Notes under the pieces: model-generated
What the model saw: only the letters and a program-made list of their open reading frames with translations
The model's database searches: none
What the model was told of the DNA's origin: nothing
Part shown: positions 11,257 to 24,155 of the stretch, piece after piece
Layout of the letters: the number at the start of each line of letters is the position of its first letter
Numbering within the stretch: the first letter of the stretch is position 1
DNA from: Cryptomeria japonica
Lineage: Eukaryota; Streptophyta; Pinopsida; Cupressales; Cupressaceae
Length of the DNA stretch: 64,000 nucleotides
Direction of reading: 5' to 3'
NCBI RefSeq assembly: GCF_030272615.1
Contig: NC_081412.1
Location: forward strand, 97,403,796 to 97,467,795
Made by a program: the position numbers and the translations under genes

Positions 11257-12889
11257 TGTAGCATCGTAAATTGTACGCACTTGCTAAGGCAATACAATTT
11301 CACACCTAGTTTAGCACCCGCCTTGGCGCGGTTTGCATTTTGCATTGCATTTCCCCTTTAGCACTTAATTAATCAAATTAATTAGGTCTAAGGTCCTATT
11401 TCATCATCCTTCACATCATAAAGTCGGGCCCTTTCGTTAAAGTGTGCCCCTTTTCATGTTATTCCTCCAATACATCATCTAATCAAAAACCCTAATTAAG
11501 TCCTATTTTGAACTTGGGGGCTTGATTTCGGGGGTCAAAACATCTCGAAATCACCTGTAACTTCGGGATTCTCTCTAAAATCATCATATCTGACGGCCCT
11601 GAAAATTTGGTGAAAAGTTGCCGGGACCATGGCGCCCGGAGTGCACACGGTCCCGGACATTTTTCCCAAAATTTTAGGAGCATGATCCAATCATAAAATA
11701 AAGCTTAACCCCAAGAAATTGATGGGAGATTCAATCTCTAGGTCGGCCAAAAGACGAAATTATGACCTAGGGTTTCATACATAAGAGCTCTCTTTCTTCA
11801 TTTGAAGGGATCCAGATTTTTGTTTTGAGGAACCTCATATGCAGCGAAAGAGCAGATCTTTGAAGACTTCAACAAAATTCAACATCCCTCTATCAAGCAT
11901 TTATCAATTTCATTCATCCATTTAGGGCTTGGAAGACATTGAAGAACAATAGGAGATTGGCTTGTACCCCTCCCTTGGGGGTTGGGTATGATTTCATGTT
12001 GTTTTCATGTCTTTGCATAAGCTTCAATATCTCATTTATTCATGCTTTAGATCACTTTGCATCTTGATTTAGAGCATTTACATTATCATTTACAAGCAAT
12101 TAGGGTTTACTTTCTAGGTTGCTCTAGTTTGCTTACTTGCATTTTAGATCTTGCACACACACAAGGTCTGCACACACATTACTTTTACAATACAACTTGG
12201 CTATTCGTGGAGGTGGAAATCACCGAAGTGGGGGTTTGACTAAGGCAAAACCCTATATAGCCGCCCAAACACCTTTTTCAGATACAAGTGCAGGTTTCGG
12301 GACTCAGACGACGCCGCAGGTTGCAGATCCGGGAAAAGCAGGTCGAGAAAGCACCCCACACCAAATTGCAGGGCAAAAGACCAGGACAGGGGTGTGGGGC
12401 GCCCTGGTCCTACCAGGACAGGGGTGTGGGGAACCCTGGTCCTGCTAGGACAGGGGCACTGGGCGCCCTGGTGCAAAACAACAGTTTTCCAGAGTGCAAA
12501 ACAACAGTTTCAGGTGCAGTTCCGGGACAGAATCAGGACAGTGGCGCTGGCGCCCCCGTCCTGAACATTTTCAGTCAAATTTTGACTCTGGGTACGCATC
12601 TGCATTCTTGTTTTATCCTTGTGTTTACAGCTTTCCGTTGTTTAATTTCAATTCTGCAATCTTTTTGTTAGCTCATACTTGCATTTTAGGGTTAGGAATT
12701 GAACTTGCATAATCTTACCTTTCAATTACAACAAAGGAATAGAAATCCTAATAGGTAGCCCGTGGCTCTCTCTTTCACAAAAAGAAGTAGCCAATTGTGT
12801 GATACCTCTAGGCTCTTTTGTATTCCGTAATGTGTGTCAAAAGGTAGGATTAGGGCATGATAACCTAGTCTCGCTTTTTCCCCCACACA
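11257..12889 (+). repeat. E1 3' LTR
   Basis: Starts TGTAGCATCG and ends CCCACACA, followed by the TSD ATATC. It has the same TATA-like box and GC-rich block as the 5' LTR. Confidence 0.95.
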
Positions 12890-15800
12890 ATATCACTTCC
12901 AGAGTTAAACCTGTTAAGAAAAAACTCTGAAAAATGCATCCTCATGTTGCATTACTTGTTAAGGCCGAGTTAGAAAAGTTACTGAAATCTAGATTCATCA
13001 GAGCAATTGATTATGCTAAGTGGATATCTAATATTGTACCTATTTCTAAACCTAACAAATCAATATGTGTTTGCACAGATTTCAGGTATTTAAACAAAGC
13101 TTGTCCAAAAGATGATTTTCCACTACTCAACATAGACATGATAGTGGACATGACTATAGGTTATGAAATGTACTCTCCAATGGATGGTTTTTCTGGATAC
13201 AATCAGATCAAAATTGTACCTGAGGATCAAGAGAAAACAACATTCACCTATGCATGCAGAACTTTCTGCTGGAATGTAATGCCCTTCGGCTTAAATAATG
13301 TAGGTGCCACTTATCAAAGAGCTGTAATAATATTTTTTCATGATATGATGCACAAAAACATGGAGGACTATGTCGATGATTATCTACTCAAATCTATGAA
13401 AATATCAACATATCTGTCAGAACTAGGTCCAATCTTAGACATTATGGAAAAATTTAAACTCAAATTAAATCCCAAGAAAAGTGCATTTGGAGTCACATCT
13501 AGCAAGCTCCTAGGATACATTGTTTCAACAAAAGGAATTGAAGTAGACCCAGAAAAAGTTAAGGATATCATGGAAATACCACCTCCAAAGAATGTCAGTC
13601 AAATGAGGACTCTACAAGGGCGGCTCCAATCCATAACACATTTCATCTCTCATCTCGCAGATAAAGCTCAACCATTTACAAAAGCTTTATGGAAAGGAAT
13701 TACCTACGTTTGGGATGAAGACTGTGAACAACATCTAAAGCAAATCAAGGAATATCTTTCTAATCCACCTATCTTAATGCCACCGATTCAAAACAAACCC
13801 TTGATACTCTACATATCAGCTATTGATACATCATTGGGGACACTTTTGGCTCAACAAGATGAGAATAAAAAGGAAAGAGCTATATATTATATCAGCCAAA
13901 CATTGGTGTCCTATGAGATGAACTATACTATTATTGAGAAAGCTTGTTTGGCATTGGTCTTCGCATCACAAAAATTAAGACATTACATGCTAGCACATTC
14001 AATCAAACTGGTGGCTAGGATAGATCTGCTCAAATATCTTCTCAGCAAGGCAACACTTACATGGAGAGTGGCTAAGTGGGTTATGATTCTTATAGAATTT
14101 GACATTGAATATATAGAATGCAAAACTATCAAAGGACAAGTCATTGCAGATCAACTTGTTGATGCTTCATTTGAAGACAATAAACCTTTGCACATAGAGT
14201 TTCTAGATTAACCCATCATGCACCTTACTCAACAATCTTGAAAAATGTTCTTTGATGGGTCTTTTACTGAAGAAGGTTCTGGTGCTGGAATTATTTTTAT
14301 CACTCCTCAAAGATACTCAATCCTAAAGGCTTACAAGATCCTCTTTCCTTGCACAAACAATATTGTAGAATATGAAGCTTTGTCAAATGGAATCAAGCTA
14401 GCTATTGAATGGAAGGTTGTTGAGTTACACATCTATGGAAACTCTCAGATAATAATCAACCAGATCAATGATATATATCAAACTCGGGATGAAAAACTGA
14501 TTCCCTATAAAAGAATGGTTGATGACTTTAAGAAATACTTTACTTTTGTATCATTTCAGCAGATTCCCAAATCAGCAAACAGAGCAGTAGATGCTATGGC
14601 TACATTGGCATCTATACCACAACTACAAGATTTTGAGTATCGCTATGAATTCCTGGTGGAAGAGCTTCATTATCCTACTTATGATTCCCCTAGGTCCCAG
14701 ATGGTCTGTTCTATTATTGGAAATGACTCATCTCACTATAGTCATGTCTACTCTTACTTATGTGACCAAATTATTCATGATAATCTTACCCGTAATGAGA
14801 AAAGAAACCTAATATGAAACGCTTCACGGTATGTCATCATATCTAATGATTTATATAGGCAAGGTTTGGATAGTACTTTGCTTAGGTGTCTAGAACCTGA
14901 AGAATCCTGACATGCATTATCTGAAGTCCATGAAGGTATTGTGGATCTCACTCAAATTGTCTAACTTTAGCTTGAAAACTGCTAAGGGTTGGCTACTATT
15001 GGCCAGATATGGAAAAAGATGCTATAAATTTTCATAAAACTTGTGAGAAATGTCAACTACATGGGCATCTCATACATGCTCTATCTAGAGAGCTAATTCC
15101 TTTTATCACACATTGGCCTTTTCAGCAATGGGCATTTGATCTCATCGGCCAAATCTATCCTGCATCCTCTAATGGACATAAGTTTATCGTAACTGCTACT
15201 GAATACTTCATGAAGTGGGTTGAATCGATTCTTCTAATCAAAGCAACCGACAAATAGGTAGTTATGTTTATCCTTAACTATATCATCTGCAGGTATGACA
15301 TACCTTCTTCGATTGTAACTGACAGTGGAGGATAGTTCAAAAATAAAGATCTAGATGAGCTCTGTGAAAATTTCAAAATCAAACAACATTGGTCTTCTAT
15401 ATATTACCCTCAAGGTAATGGCCAGGCCGAAGCATCTAATAAAATTTTGTTGACTATCTTACATAGAATGGTCAACAAATCTGGAAAGGATTGGCATCTG
15501 TAGCTCAATCCACCACTGTGGGCTTAACAAACAAGCGTCAAAACACCTGCAGTAGCTACACCTTTTTCTTTGGTATATGGGGCTAAAGCAGTCTTGCCTA
15601 TAAAGGTGGAAATCCCTTCTTTGAGAGTTTCTCAGCAAGGTCTTGTCACTGAAGAAGATCACAGAATATCTAGATTGCAAGAACTTGAATTGCTAGATGA
15701 ACGTCGACAAGTGGCGTTTGATCATCTACAAGCTTATCAAAAGAGAATATCTAGAGGTTATAACAAAAAAGTTTGACACAGATAATTTCAAGTTGTGACC

Positions 15801-15988
15801 TTGTTTTAAGAGAGAATCCTAAAAATCAATAGTTTCGAGAACAAAAGGGGAAGTTTGAACCCAATTGGCTAGGTCCCTACATCGTTACTGCAACCTTTGG
15901 CTCTGGCACTTATCAATTCTCAACATCAGAAGGAGAACAACTCTGTGAACCGATCAACACCATCCACTTGAAGAAATTCTACACCTAG
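12890..15988 (+). pseudogene. pol: E0 pol: RT, RNase H, archaeal-type RNase H, integrase
   Basis: The first 1.9 kb is nearly open. RT has DFRYLNKACPKDDFPL, MPFGLNNVGATYQRA and YVDD (near 13,369). RNase H (ILYISAIDTSLGTLLAQ) is followed by the second, archaeal-type RNase H (FFDGSFTEEGSGAGI, VEYEAL, YGNSQI, RAVDAMA). In the latter the third acid is Asn (GNSQ instead of GDSQ), so this domain has lost a catalytic residue. Integrase is broken by a frameshift near 14,950 and several stops, but CEKCQLHG, FDLIG, TDSGG and NGQAEASNK of the zinc finger and DDE core are visible. It ends HLKKFYT-stop, matching the C-terminus of E2 (HLRKYWA) and E1 (HLRRYYA). It is closer to the E2 pol than to that of E1. 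Confidence 0.88.
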
Positions 15989-17004
15989 AATTCTTTGGTG
16001 CAACAGTTTGTACAACGAAAAAGTCCTGAAGAAATTTTAAAAATCAGAAACAGCCCTGAAGAAATCCTAAAAATCAGAAAAAGTCCTGAAGTAAAGAACA
16101 AAAAAATCAAAATATGAAAGAAAAATGCCTTGGTGAAAACTTGGTAAATAGGCACCTTGGTAGTAAAAAAAGGGAGAAAGAATATTTGCTAAGCAGGTGA
16201 AAACTTGGTAAACAGGTGCCTCTTGTACTCAAGCGCTCCATCTATCAACACAAATTTGACATTTCCTAATTTATTTCCTTGTTTTTTGCATCTTTGCTTT
16301 AGCTTGTATATATCCTTCAGTCACTTTCGTGACACCTTGGTCCTTCTTGGAACCCTCATGGCTTGAAACCGCTCAACGTCCTAGCCTTGGGAAAATCAAT
16401 TGGTCAATTTAAATATCTTAAGCAGTTCAACCAGGTCATCTTTCTATCGGTAGTACCGTGTCATTGAATCTCAGTCAGTCACCTGTCTCCTATCCACTAC
16501 TGAGTTTTACCACTGAATAAACACATAAAGCAAGAACATTGAAAACAATCACTAAAAACTGTTTGAGATTTGATTGAAATTTTCTTTATATGTTGTCTTT
16601 TTAAAATTGGTTTTTGATTATAATTCCCTCTGAGTAACTCAAGGAAGTTTATCTTGACTAAGAGAAGCAAGGACCAGGAGCATACTACTTTTCTTTGTTT
16701 TCTGCTTCTAGGAATAATTCCAATGATCTGAAAACATCTCATAAGTTGCATGTCTGTGATAAGTGCATTCACATCAAGGTGAAATTTCCACACATACCTC
16801 GACTCCATTTATTTGTATGCTTCAAGGAGGTTGGAATCATTTCCTTGTCTATTTCGAGTAAATTTATTTCTTATGCAATCTGGATACATGCTTAATCTGT
16901 CCTAGGATATGAATGATACAAGGGTCATTGTGAACACGATAATCAATATTGCATATAACAAGGAAGGAACTCTTCTTTGTCTAGTGTGTTTGTACGCAAG
17001 TAAC
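15989..17004 (+). repeat. E0 3' region with short internal repeats
   Basis: Non-coding. Three copies of a 27-30-bp unit around CCTGAAG(A/T)AA...AAATCAGAAA lie at 16,024-16,100. Two copies of GGTGAAAACTTGGTAAA lie near 16,133 and 16,197, each followed by a GGCACC/GGTGCC-type end. The rest shows nothing recognisable. Confidence 0.65.
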
Positions 17005-17115
17005 ATTTAGGTCATCCTGGCTCTTTATGCCTTGATGCTTATGTTGGCTTGCTATATTAAAAATGATGTGACATTCAGGTCATCCTAGCTCTTCGTGCCC
17101 TGATGCTTATGTCTA
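17005..17115 (+). repeat. Two-copy repeat GGTCATCCTGGCTCTT
   Basis: Two copies of a ~45-bp sequence (ACATT(T/C)AGGTCATCCT(G/A)GC, then TGATGCTTATGT) about 65 bp apart in the E0 3' region. Function unknown. The following 350 bases to the PMD gene are AT-rich and without recognisable features. Confidence 0.7.
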
Positions 17116-17470
17116 TTTCCAACATTGTAAAACACTCAGTGATGATAAAAAAGAAAATTAAAATCTAGTGACTCAATCCTAGTTTACATACGCATTCATA
17201 CTATTGCATGAAAAACAAAAACAAAAACAATTTACATCCTTAGCTCATCATTGTTATCATTTATTGCATATGAAAAAGAAACAAAAACATTCATATTCAT
17301 TTGCATTACATACATACATACTAAAAAGAAATGCAATCATATAGAACAAAAGCATATAGAATGGCATCTCATAAATCATCTCATATAACTCAACATAAGA
17401 ACAATAAGATTGAATCACAAACTCATATATCTCTCATAAAAATTGTCAATGTAAATGGATAAAAATGACG

Positions 17471-19397
17471 TCAACTGTCATATACAATGTCTATCAAAGC
17501 AAGAAATATATTGAGTACAAAAATGGCGTACAAAATCTGGGATACATCTAAAATTCTAACTCTCTGCCTCTCCTTCATCGCCTGGAGGAGGAGGTGGTGG
17601 CTATTGAACAGGGCCATCATCCTGTCTAGGTGCCCTAGCTCCCTCTGATCAAGCCATATAATGCGAATGAGGCCCAACCTGCCTATCTGCTGGCACCACT
17701 ACACTATAAGCTGCCATGTAATATGTTGCCCTGATCACCTGGTGTACAACCTCATGTTGGAGGCTATCACGCTCTGCTCTCATACTCTACAATTATTGAT
17801 CTCTCTTCGTGATTCGTTGATCCTGCTCTGCTATTTGAGTCTGTGTGACTGCTAGTTGTGTCTAGAGAGTCCTCACTCTCTCTTTTAGTGTGTGGATCAT
17901 CTCTGCTGGCATCTTCTCCCAAGGTATCTCCTCCTCTCCTTCCTCAGCTAGCTCATCCCTCCACTATTGCACCTGTTGAGTGGAAGCTCTCTCTCCCATC
18001 TCCCCCTCACCACCAATACCACCTCTAGTCTCTACACCCAGAGCTCCCTCTCCCTCACCTCCGACTACACCTAATGTGCCACCCTCTCCCCTCCTCCACT
18101 ACTGCCCAGTCACTGGTGTCATATTGTTTCTCACACTAGGATCACCTCTTGTTTGCCTCAGTGGATCTTCTCTCCATCCCCGTGCCTGAATTTGTCCCTG
18201 TACCTATACTAGTGTGTCCTCTCCACCCTCGTTAAGCTGAGGTGCTCTCTCTCCTAGGTCTATGAAGCATGTGAATTGATGTCTCAAAGAATCATCTCTA
18301 TACTTAAAGGTCACCCCCGCATCAACAATATCCTCTAGGTAATCCCAGTGTTGTGGCTGGAGGCCTATCATCTCCTATACTACTAAAGCATAGGAAAAAT
18401 TAAAACCCCATCCATTCCTCTCCTCATCCCTAAACTGAGTGTAAGCAGTAAACTCCTAAGATATAGTCTGTAGTCGACCGTACTACCTCATCACCTGGCT
18501 AATAACAAACCACTCGATCACCATCTGTGATCTCCCAATGAGTGGGTGTGTAATGAACATCAATTTTTGCTCACACCTCCAATCATCCCACTCCTCTAAC
18601 CCCCTATACGACCTCCATACAACTGCAATAAGATCATTCAACTGATGTCTCTAGAAACTTGTCTTACCCTGGTGGGGCTGCATCAAGTAACCTAAATATC
18701 AACACATGATGGGCTGATGTGCCTCTCTCAAATCATCCACCACTGGCCTGCACACTAGGATATGCTCCCATGCCCATATCTTTAGAACAATAAATCTTGC
18801 AACCATGCTCTTCTCATCTCAATATGCGATCTAGTGCATCTCATGGTACATGTGTGCCAACAAGCAAGATCCCCAACCTAATCTCCTAGGCTGAGCCACT
18901 AACATCTCCAAAATCCTACCCCAACCACACAAGAATCCCTGATGACCTCTGTCTGGCATAAAAAAGAATCCTATCAACCCAGTCAACACACAAGCAATGG
19001 GAAATATCCTTCCATATCTCCTCATTAGGTCATCCCATGAAATAGATCGGACTCTCAGACTGTCATCCTGGAAGACCCTACGTAATGTTGTGGTCCCCAC
19101 CTGTGGAGATGAATCATAATCTACTTTGCTACCTAAAAAATGGAATCCTTAGATCCTGTTTACATCCTCGGGAGTAATAGTCATCTCCTTGGTAGGTAAG
19201 TGAAATGTGTTATGCTCTAGATGAAATCTCTCCACTAATGCACTCATTAATCCATGATTCACATGAATATCTGGCATCTGCAATAAGTGTCCAAAACCAT
19301 ATGCCTCAATATGAGCCCTCTGAGCATCTGAGAGTTGTCTAACTAATCTCATGGTTAGTGGATAGGTACACTGAAATTGTATGTCCAACAAGATAAC
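17471..19397 (-). pseudogene. E0 antisense gene: plant mobile domain (PMD) protein
   Basis: Antisense to pol, as in E1 and E2. Exon 2 probably starts after TTAAGTAG at 19,398. It reads QLSDAQRAHIEAYG, then ALVERFHLEHNTFHLP and EMTITPEDVNRI, then GCGWGRILEML-type and AHMYHEMH segments, IWAWEHILVCRP, WRSYRGLEEWDDWR and a C-terminal part rich in Gly, Glu and heptad-like stretches (LKERVRTL, QDQRITKRDQ). The core aligns directly with the E1 and E2 PMD proteins. At least eight stops and a frameshift near 19,140 show it is dead. A first exon may end at TATG|GTAAGC near 19,841, but its coding start is destroyed. The C-terminal limit is uncertain; the end given is the last open frame. Confidence 0.8.
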
Positions 19398-20550
19398 CTA
19401 CTTAATTGAACAAAAACTCATTAGTACACCATACAAATTGAGTTAGAAAGCTGTCAAAAGTACCCATGAATCCAACTACTCCATCACGAAAATCAAAATT
19501 TCAAGTTTCAATGATAAAAAGGGTTCACTATTTTTCATACGAGTAAACACAAAAGAGTAGAAAATCGTACGAGTAAACTCTATGATACAAGTCATTACAC
19601 AAAGAAGAACGACTAAACATGCCCTAATGAACATGCTCGTATGACCTAAGGGTACCTCCCAAATGACAAAACAAATGACTTTAAACAAGAAAATATTATT
19701 TAGCAGTTACTCATACGATAAACCCTATATGGTCGAATGACGAAACGACTGACAACAAGTTCAAAATAAAATTCAAACGAGAAATTCATTAAAAAAATTA
19801 CAAATTTGGAAATTTAATCAGCTCAAGTTTGATCGCTTACCATAGGGGGATAGTTCTGAGGTTGATTATGTCATGTTTGTAGCTCGAATCGATGCATATG
19901 CTCAGGAATTGCTATTTTGCTCCAGAGAAGGTTTTTGAATTTTTAAACTTTGAAACTTTGAAAATGAAATGAAAATGACCCTTTTCACCCCTTTTATAGA
20001 AAACCCTAATTTTTCAACTTGCTCTGATGGACGTGAAACTTATACCCTTAACTAAATCACTTGTCCTAAGTCCATTTTTAGGATCGAAATCGAAATCTGA
20101 GATCATTTTTCTAGTCAAAATCTCACAACGTTGACCACTTGGTATTTTCGTCTTCGATCGCTTTTTCTCAAATTATCATCGCTACATTTTTTTTCATCTT
20201 TTCAAAATTGCCTAAAATCATTGAAACCTCACCATCTTTCGATTTTACTCCCAAGGGGGCATGATCATTGCATCATCATTATCAATGATTACATCATCGA
20301 AAAGTCAAGAATTTTTTCAAAATCTTCATCTAAAGTCGAGCATAAATTTTTTTAATCAAAGATTAATGAAACAAACCTTATCATTCTTCAAAATAGAATC
20401 AATCCGTAGGGGCATATCAGTTTCATCACACCAATCAGTCTCTTAACAGTAATCAATTTCATCGCATCTCATCAAGCTGGTTATTCGTTTAAACCTAATC
20501 AAGGGTTTAAAGAGTCTTTTTAACAGTGATCACACGGTCAATCCAAATAG
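19398..20550 (+). other. E0 non-coding region upstream of its PMD gene
   Basis: AT-rich. It contains the possible first exon and intron of the antisense PMD gene. No other coding signal is visible on either strand; the short open frames near 20,131-20,446 have no recognisable motif. Confidence 0.5.
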
Positions 20551-20870
20551 GTGTCTAGATTCATCACATCAAATCAAGTTGGACATTTTCTCTAATCAGT
20601 TCTTGTTCAATCAAGTTCATAATCAGTTTTATCTCTTCGCTCAATCTAGTTCAATCAAGTTCTAGATCGATGCTCATTTCTTGATCAATCAAGTTCAAGA
20701 TCGGTATCTCATTCTTTGTCAATCCTAGTTCAATCAAGTTCAGCATTGGTGTCACTTTAATCAACCTGTTCAACTTCATCACTTCAAATCAAGCTGAACA
20801 TCTCACTCTTCATTGGTTTGTGATCCATCAAGTTTAGAACCAATAATCTGTTTGACATTAAATTTTCTTT
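20551..20870 (+). repeat. Degenerate repeats of TCAATCAAGTTCA
   Basis: Six or more imperfect copies of a core (A)TCAATCAAGTT(C/T)A spaced by 30-50 bp, just before the polypurine tract of E0. Several are followed by GATCGGT or AGCATTGG. No function can be assigned. Confidence 0.6.
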
Positions 20871-20897
20871 GAATCGATGCACTGCTCGCACATCAAT

Positions 20898-20912
20898 TCA
20901 AAGAGGAGCAAA
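20898..20912 (+). promoter_or_regulatory. E0 polypurine tract
   Basis: TCAAAGAGGAGCAAA directly precedes TGTAATACCC, the start of the 3' LTR of E0. Purine content and position fit a plus-strand primer. Confidence 0.75.
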
Positions 20913-21907
20913 TGTAATACCCTAAAAATGGTCATCTAAACCATAGGCCCCTAATCTCAGATACATCACCAAGGTCCTAACCAAAGACAAATTAAATCAA
21001 TCATGAGCACCTAATTAATTAATTCTCAGTCATCAATGTCACATGGCAAATAAATCACTCAATATTAATTAAATAATCATTTAATTAATTAATCATTTCA
21101 AGTAAATCATTTTAATCAATTATCTTATTTATTCAATTAAATATTCTAGCATATTTAATTAATAAATCAATTTGCCATTAAATCATGAAAATAAAATTAA
21201 TTTGGAAAAATAATTAAAATTGAGAAAAGAAATCAAAATGGAATTAAATTGAAAAAATCTCAGAAAAGTAATTAAATCAATTAAATCAATTAAATATCAA
21301 AATATAAAATATGAAATAAATAAGTTTTTCTGATTTTATCTTAAAATTAGTTCAATTTCCTTTAAAGATGAGAAAAGCAGCCAATCGCATCAATTCACCT
21401 GGATTATGCTTCCTCTTGGAGAATCCCTGCCGCTCATCGTTGATCGATCTTGACCGTTGGTCTCTCTCTAGATTTTCTATAAATTCAGGCTCTCATCTCT
21501 CATAAAAAAAGAGAACCCTGGAGATTATTGTTATTATGTTGTTTTTTCTCTAGGTCTGTATTGCATTAGCTTAATCATATTGCTTGAATTATGTTAGTTT
21601 GATTAAAATCATATATATGGATAAATTTCTTAAATCATGTTAGCTTAATCTTGCATATCTTACATCCATTTAGATCAATTTCATACTCATATAGATTAAA
21701 TCCTTCATTTAGGTGTCGTCTAGTCACTGGTGTTGCATATAGAAATCTGAGAGCAAAACTAAACTCACATCTACTAGAAGGCAATAGGTCGCTTTGTAAT
21801 AGTTTCATTATTCACTAATTATTGATTTACTAACCATGCATATAATGACTTAATTGAAGTGTTGTGTATTAAGATACAAATATAGAAACAATTCCACTTT
21901 TCACACA
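20913..21907 (+). repeat. E0 3' LTR
   Basis: The start TGTAATACCC is fixed by the polypurine tract and the end TTCACACA by the return of CACTA transposase coding sequence. About 995 bp, very rich in TTAATTAA-type sequence in its first half. A TATA box (TATAAATT, 21,479-21,486) lies about 430 bp before its end. The partner LTR is outside the window, so the ends are inferred and not confirmed by comparison. Confidence 0.75.
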
Positions 21908-23040
21908 AACAACGATACGTTGTACCTCTATCTCTCCCAGACTACTTGAACAATAATGTCAAGCAAGCTATATATGATCTTGGAAAATACATAAGGTATG
22001 TAGTGTTATTTGTTCAATTTGTTGTATAGATATTATATTTTGCATTTTTTTTACTTGTTATGTAATATATTGTATATTATTTTGTTAATTCTCATTAATA
22101 TATTTGCGTCTTGAGTCACTTGTAGATGGTTGTCATCTAAAGAAATCCACAAAGAAGATATAAAATATTGGAAGACAAAAATTCCTCGTCTAATGTGTGA
22201 AATGCAAAATTGTCTACCTTCAACATTTTTCAATGCACAAGAACACTACCTCATACACCAAGTTGAGGAGATTGAATTGTGTGGACCTGTACACACAAGG
22301 TCAATGTGGATGGTTGAGAGGCACCTGAAATTTTTGAAGGATTTGGTTCGACAGAGAGAACATCCCGAGGGTTCTATGGTGGAGGGATATATGGTATATC
22401 AGACTATGGTGTACATTACTGAATATCTTCCTAATTTTACGGCAAAGATCCATGTAGATCGTATTGGGATCCCAACTCTATTAACAAATTCAAAGGGGAG
22501 TACCTGATGGGGAAAGGTAGATTGAGGAAAGTGTGAGGTAATTATTGGATGTTCATGGACAATAATCTAAATACATTTTACATTTGGTTTTTATATATAT
22601 TGTATTTAATTAATTCTTAATCTTCAATATACATCAATTGTAAATTTCTAGTTATTTTTTCTACAATTGCTCCAGAGTGGGATGCACTACATTTCTATGT
22701 CACAAACAATCTTGATTGGATGAAGATATGGATTGAACGATGTGAAAAATATGGTCACGCATTCATGGGAAGGTGTGGCTTAGTTGGTTAAATAAGCTCA
22801 TCATAATGGAGATTCCAATGTTATACCAAGGGAAATTGATTTGGTAATATTGCAGGTGAAACACCACAAGGCTATGTGGTGCAATGGTCATAAATTTCGC
22901 ATCAAAAAGTTGGAAGACACAAAGATAACTTGTTATCCCAAGATAAATGCAGTATTTTAGGTGATTAGTGTTTCATCTAGAAGTGACATACATCCCCAAG
23001 TCTCAGAAAATAGATACTATGGGATTTTGGACGATATGCT
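21908..23040 (+). pseudogene. CACTA-A transposase, C-terminal half, first part (DUF4218, start of DUF4216)
   Basis: An En/Spm-type transposase. Exon 21,908-21,995 (RYVVPLSLPDYL...LGKYI) ends at ATAAG|GTATG; the next exon starts at 22,126 after TTGTAG and encodes DUF4218: CLPSTFFNAQEHYLIHQ, EIELCGPVHTRSMWMVERHL, HPEGSMVEGYMVY, TEYLPNF. A third exon near 22,679 reads WDALHFYV...DWMKIWIERC. A fourth encodes the first half of DUF4216 (HKFRIKKLEDTK, then ENRYYGILDDML), where E3 has inserted. The catalytic N-terminal half lies left of the window, because E0 interrupts the gene at 21,907. Stop codons and missing splice continuity show decay. Confidence 0.85.
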
Positions 23041-23846
23041 TGTTAGGATTAATGACAATCCCAAAGATAATGAGACGGGGGTGAATCAGTATCTAACCAG
23101 TTAGCAGTATATTTAAACTTATTAAGAACTTTGCATCCCAAAATAGTGTATCAGTAAATAAGAATTAATGAAGTAAATAGGAACAATAAAGACAACATAG
23201 AAGACACACCATAACACAAGATGTTTTAACGAGGAAACCCAGTGTGGGAAAAACCTTAATGGGATTTGTGACCCACAATATTCAATCACTGGCCAATGAA
23301 TAAATATTACTTACAATGAGGGGCCTACACATGCAGTAAGACCAACTGCCTAGAGCTCACTACTCAATAAGAGTCACACTGACTACAAAAGTGGATTATG
23401 AAATCCAACACAATGTACCACTTCAAAGTAGCATCAACTATGCCAGGTTCAATACCAGTTTAAGGTCATTCTATAACCAAAACCTTTTCTATCAACTATA
23501 TCTCCTTTTACAAAATATCATCTATATATTCTCCCCATGCATATACCTTCTACTCAAAATGACCTATAAGATCTCATACATATATATGAGTCTTTTACAA
23601 TATGCCATGTTGGATTTACAAAAGTTATTTATAGTTAAATACAATAAACAAAAGTTCATTCTTTGTCAGATGGGGTGTTGGTATGCATTGTTGTCGTTGC
23701 CTGTGAAGTGTCTATCGGTGTATGAAGATGTCAATGCCAGTGCCAGTGCCTACCGGTGGCTTTACCAGATGAGTGCTAGAAGGTTGCTAGATGGTTGTCA
23801 TCAATGACAACACCAACTATTCTCATAAGAGTCTAGAATGCCAACG
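23041..23846 (-). repeat. E3 3' LTR
   Basis: In + orientation it runs from TGTTAGGATT to GAATGCCAACG; the last base is changed from the A seen in the partner LTR. It includes GTTGCCATCAATG-type sequence near its start in element orientation. Close similarity to 28,921-29,727 over its whole length. Confidence 0.93.
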
Positions 23847-23862
23847 ATCTCCCCCTTTGGCA
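23847..23862 (-). promoter_or_regulatory. E3 polypurine tract
   Basis: On minus, GCCAAAGGGGGAGAT directly precedes the 3' LTR. The same tract precedes the LTR of the second copy at 61,009. A look-alike, TCAAAGGGGGAGTAG, lies about 150 bp further into the element in both copies. Confidence 0.85.
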
Positions 23863-24155
23863 TTGATGGCAACACTCATGAGAAAAATCCAAAAACTGTT
23901 TCCAAAAAGTGAAGTCCAAAAAGTTACCAAAAAGATATGCTCCCCCTAAGCAGATGGTCTTCTCTGATTAATCATTTTTCTCTATCCACTACTCCCCCTT
24001 TGACATCAATGACAAAGGTTGTCAAAAATTTTCAAACGAGTGCAAAAATTTCACCTCAAAGTTTGTAACCGATTGGTTACAATCTGGAATATATTTGCCA
24101 AAACCAAATTTAAACTCTGCATGAATCTATTGCTATCATTTAAGGTTGCCTCAGT

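Larger units (their letters stand above)
189..12889 (+). mobile_element. E1: complete Ty3/Tat LTR retrotransposon with an antisense PMD gene
   Basis: The element is 12.7 kb with two LTRs of 1,659 and 1,633 bp, a candidate primer-binding site, a single-frame PR-RT-RNH-aRNH-IN polyprotein, an antisense plant mobile domain gene, a polypurine tract and a perfect 5-bp TSD. The tandem RNase H domains (a normal one plus an archaeal-type one), the lack of a chromodomain and the position of the antisense gene all point to the Tat lineage. It lacks a recognisable capsid domain, so it may have depended on Gag from other elements. It is inserted in the RT region of E0 and is therefore younger than E0. 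The LTRs are similar but carry several substitutions and indels, so the insertion is not recent. Confidence 0.95.
12890..21907 (+). mobile_element. E0: degenerate Ty3/Tat retrotransposon, right part
   Basis: The host element into which E1 inserted. From left to right it holds the rest of pol, a repeat-rich 3' region, an antisense PMD gene, a polypurine tract and a 3' LTR. The order is the same as in E1 and E2. The sequence after the LTR is the exon of a CACTA transposase, so E0 itself landed in that older transposon. Its left LTR, gag and protease are outside the window. Coding damage is heavier than in E1, consistent with greater age. Confidence 0.85.

Noticed and set aside
21000-21330. Replication origin or matrix-attachment site in the TTAATTAA-rich stretch
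   Set aside because: It lies within an LTR and only AT-richness supports the idea.
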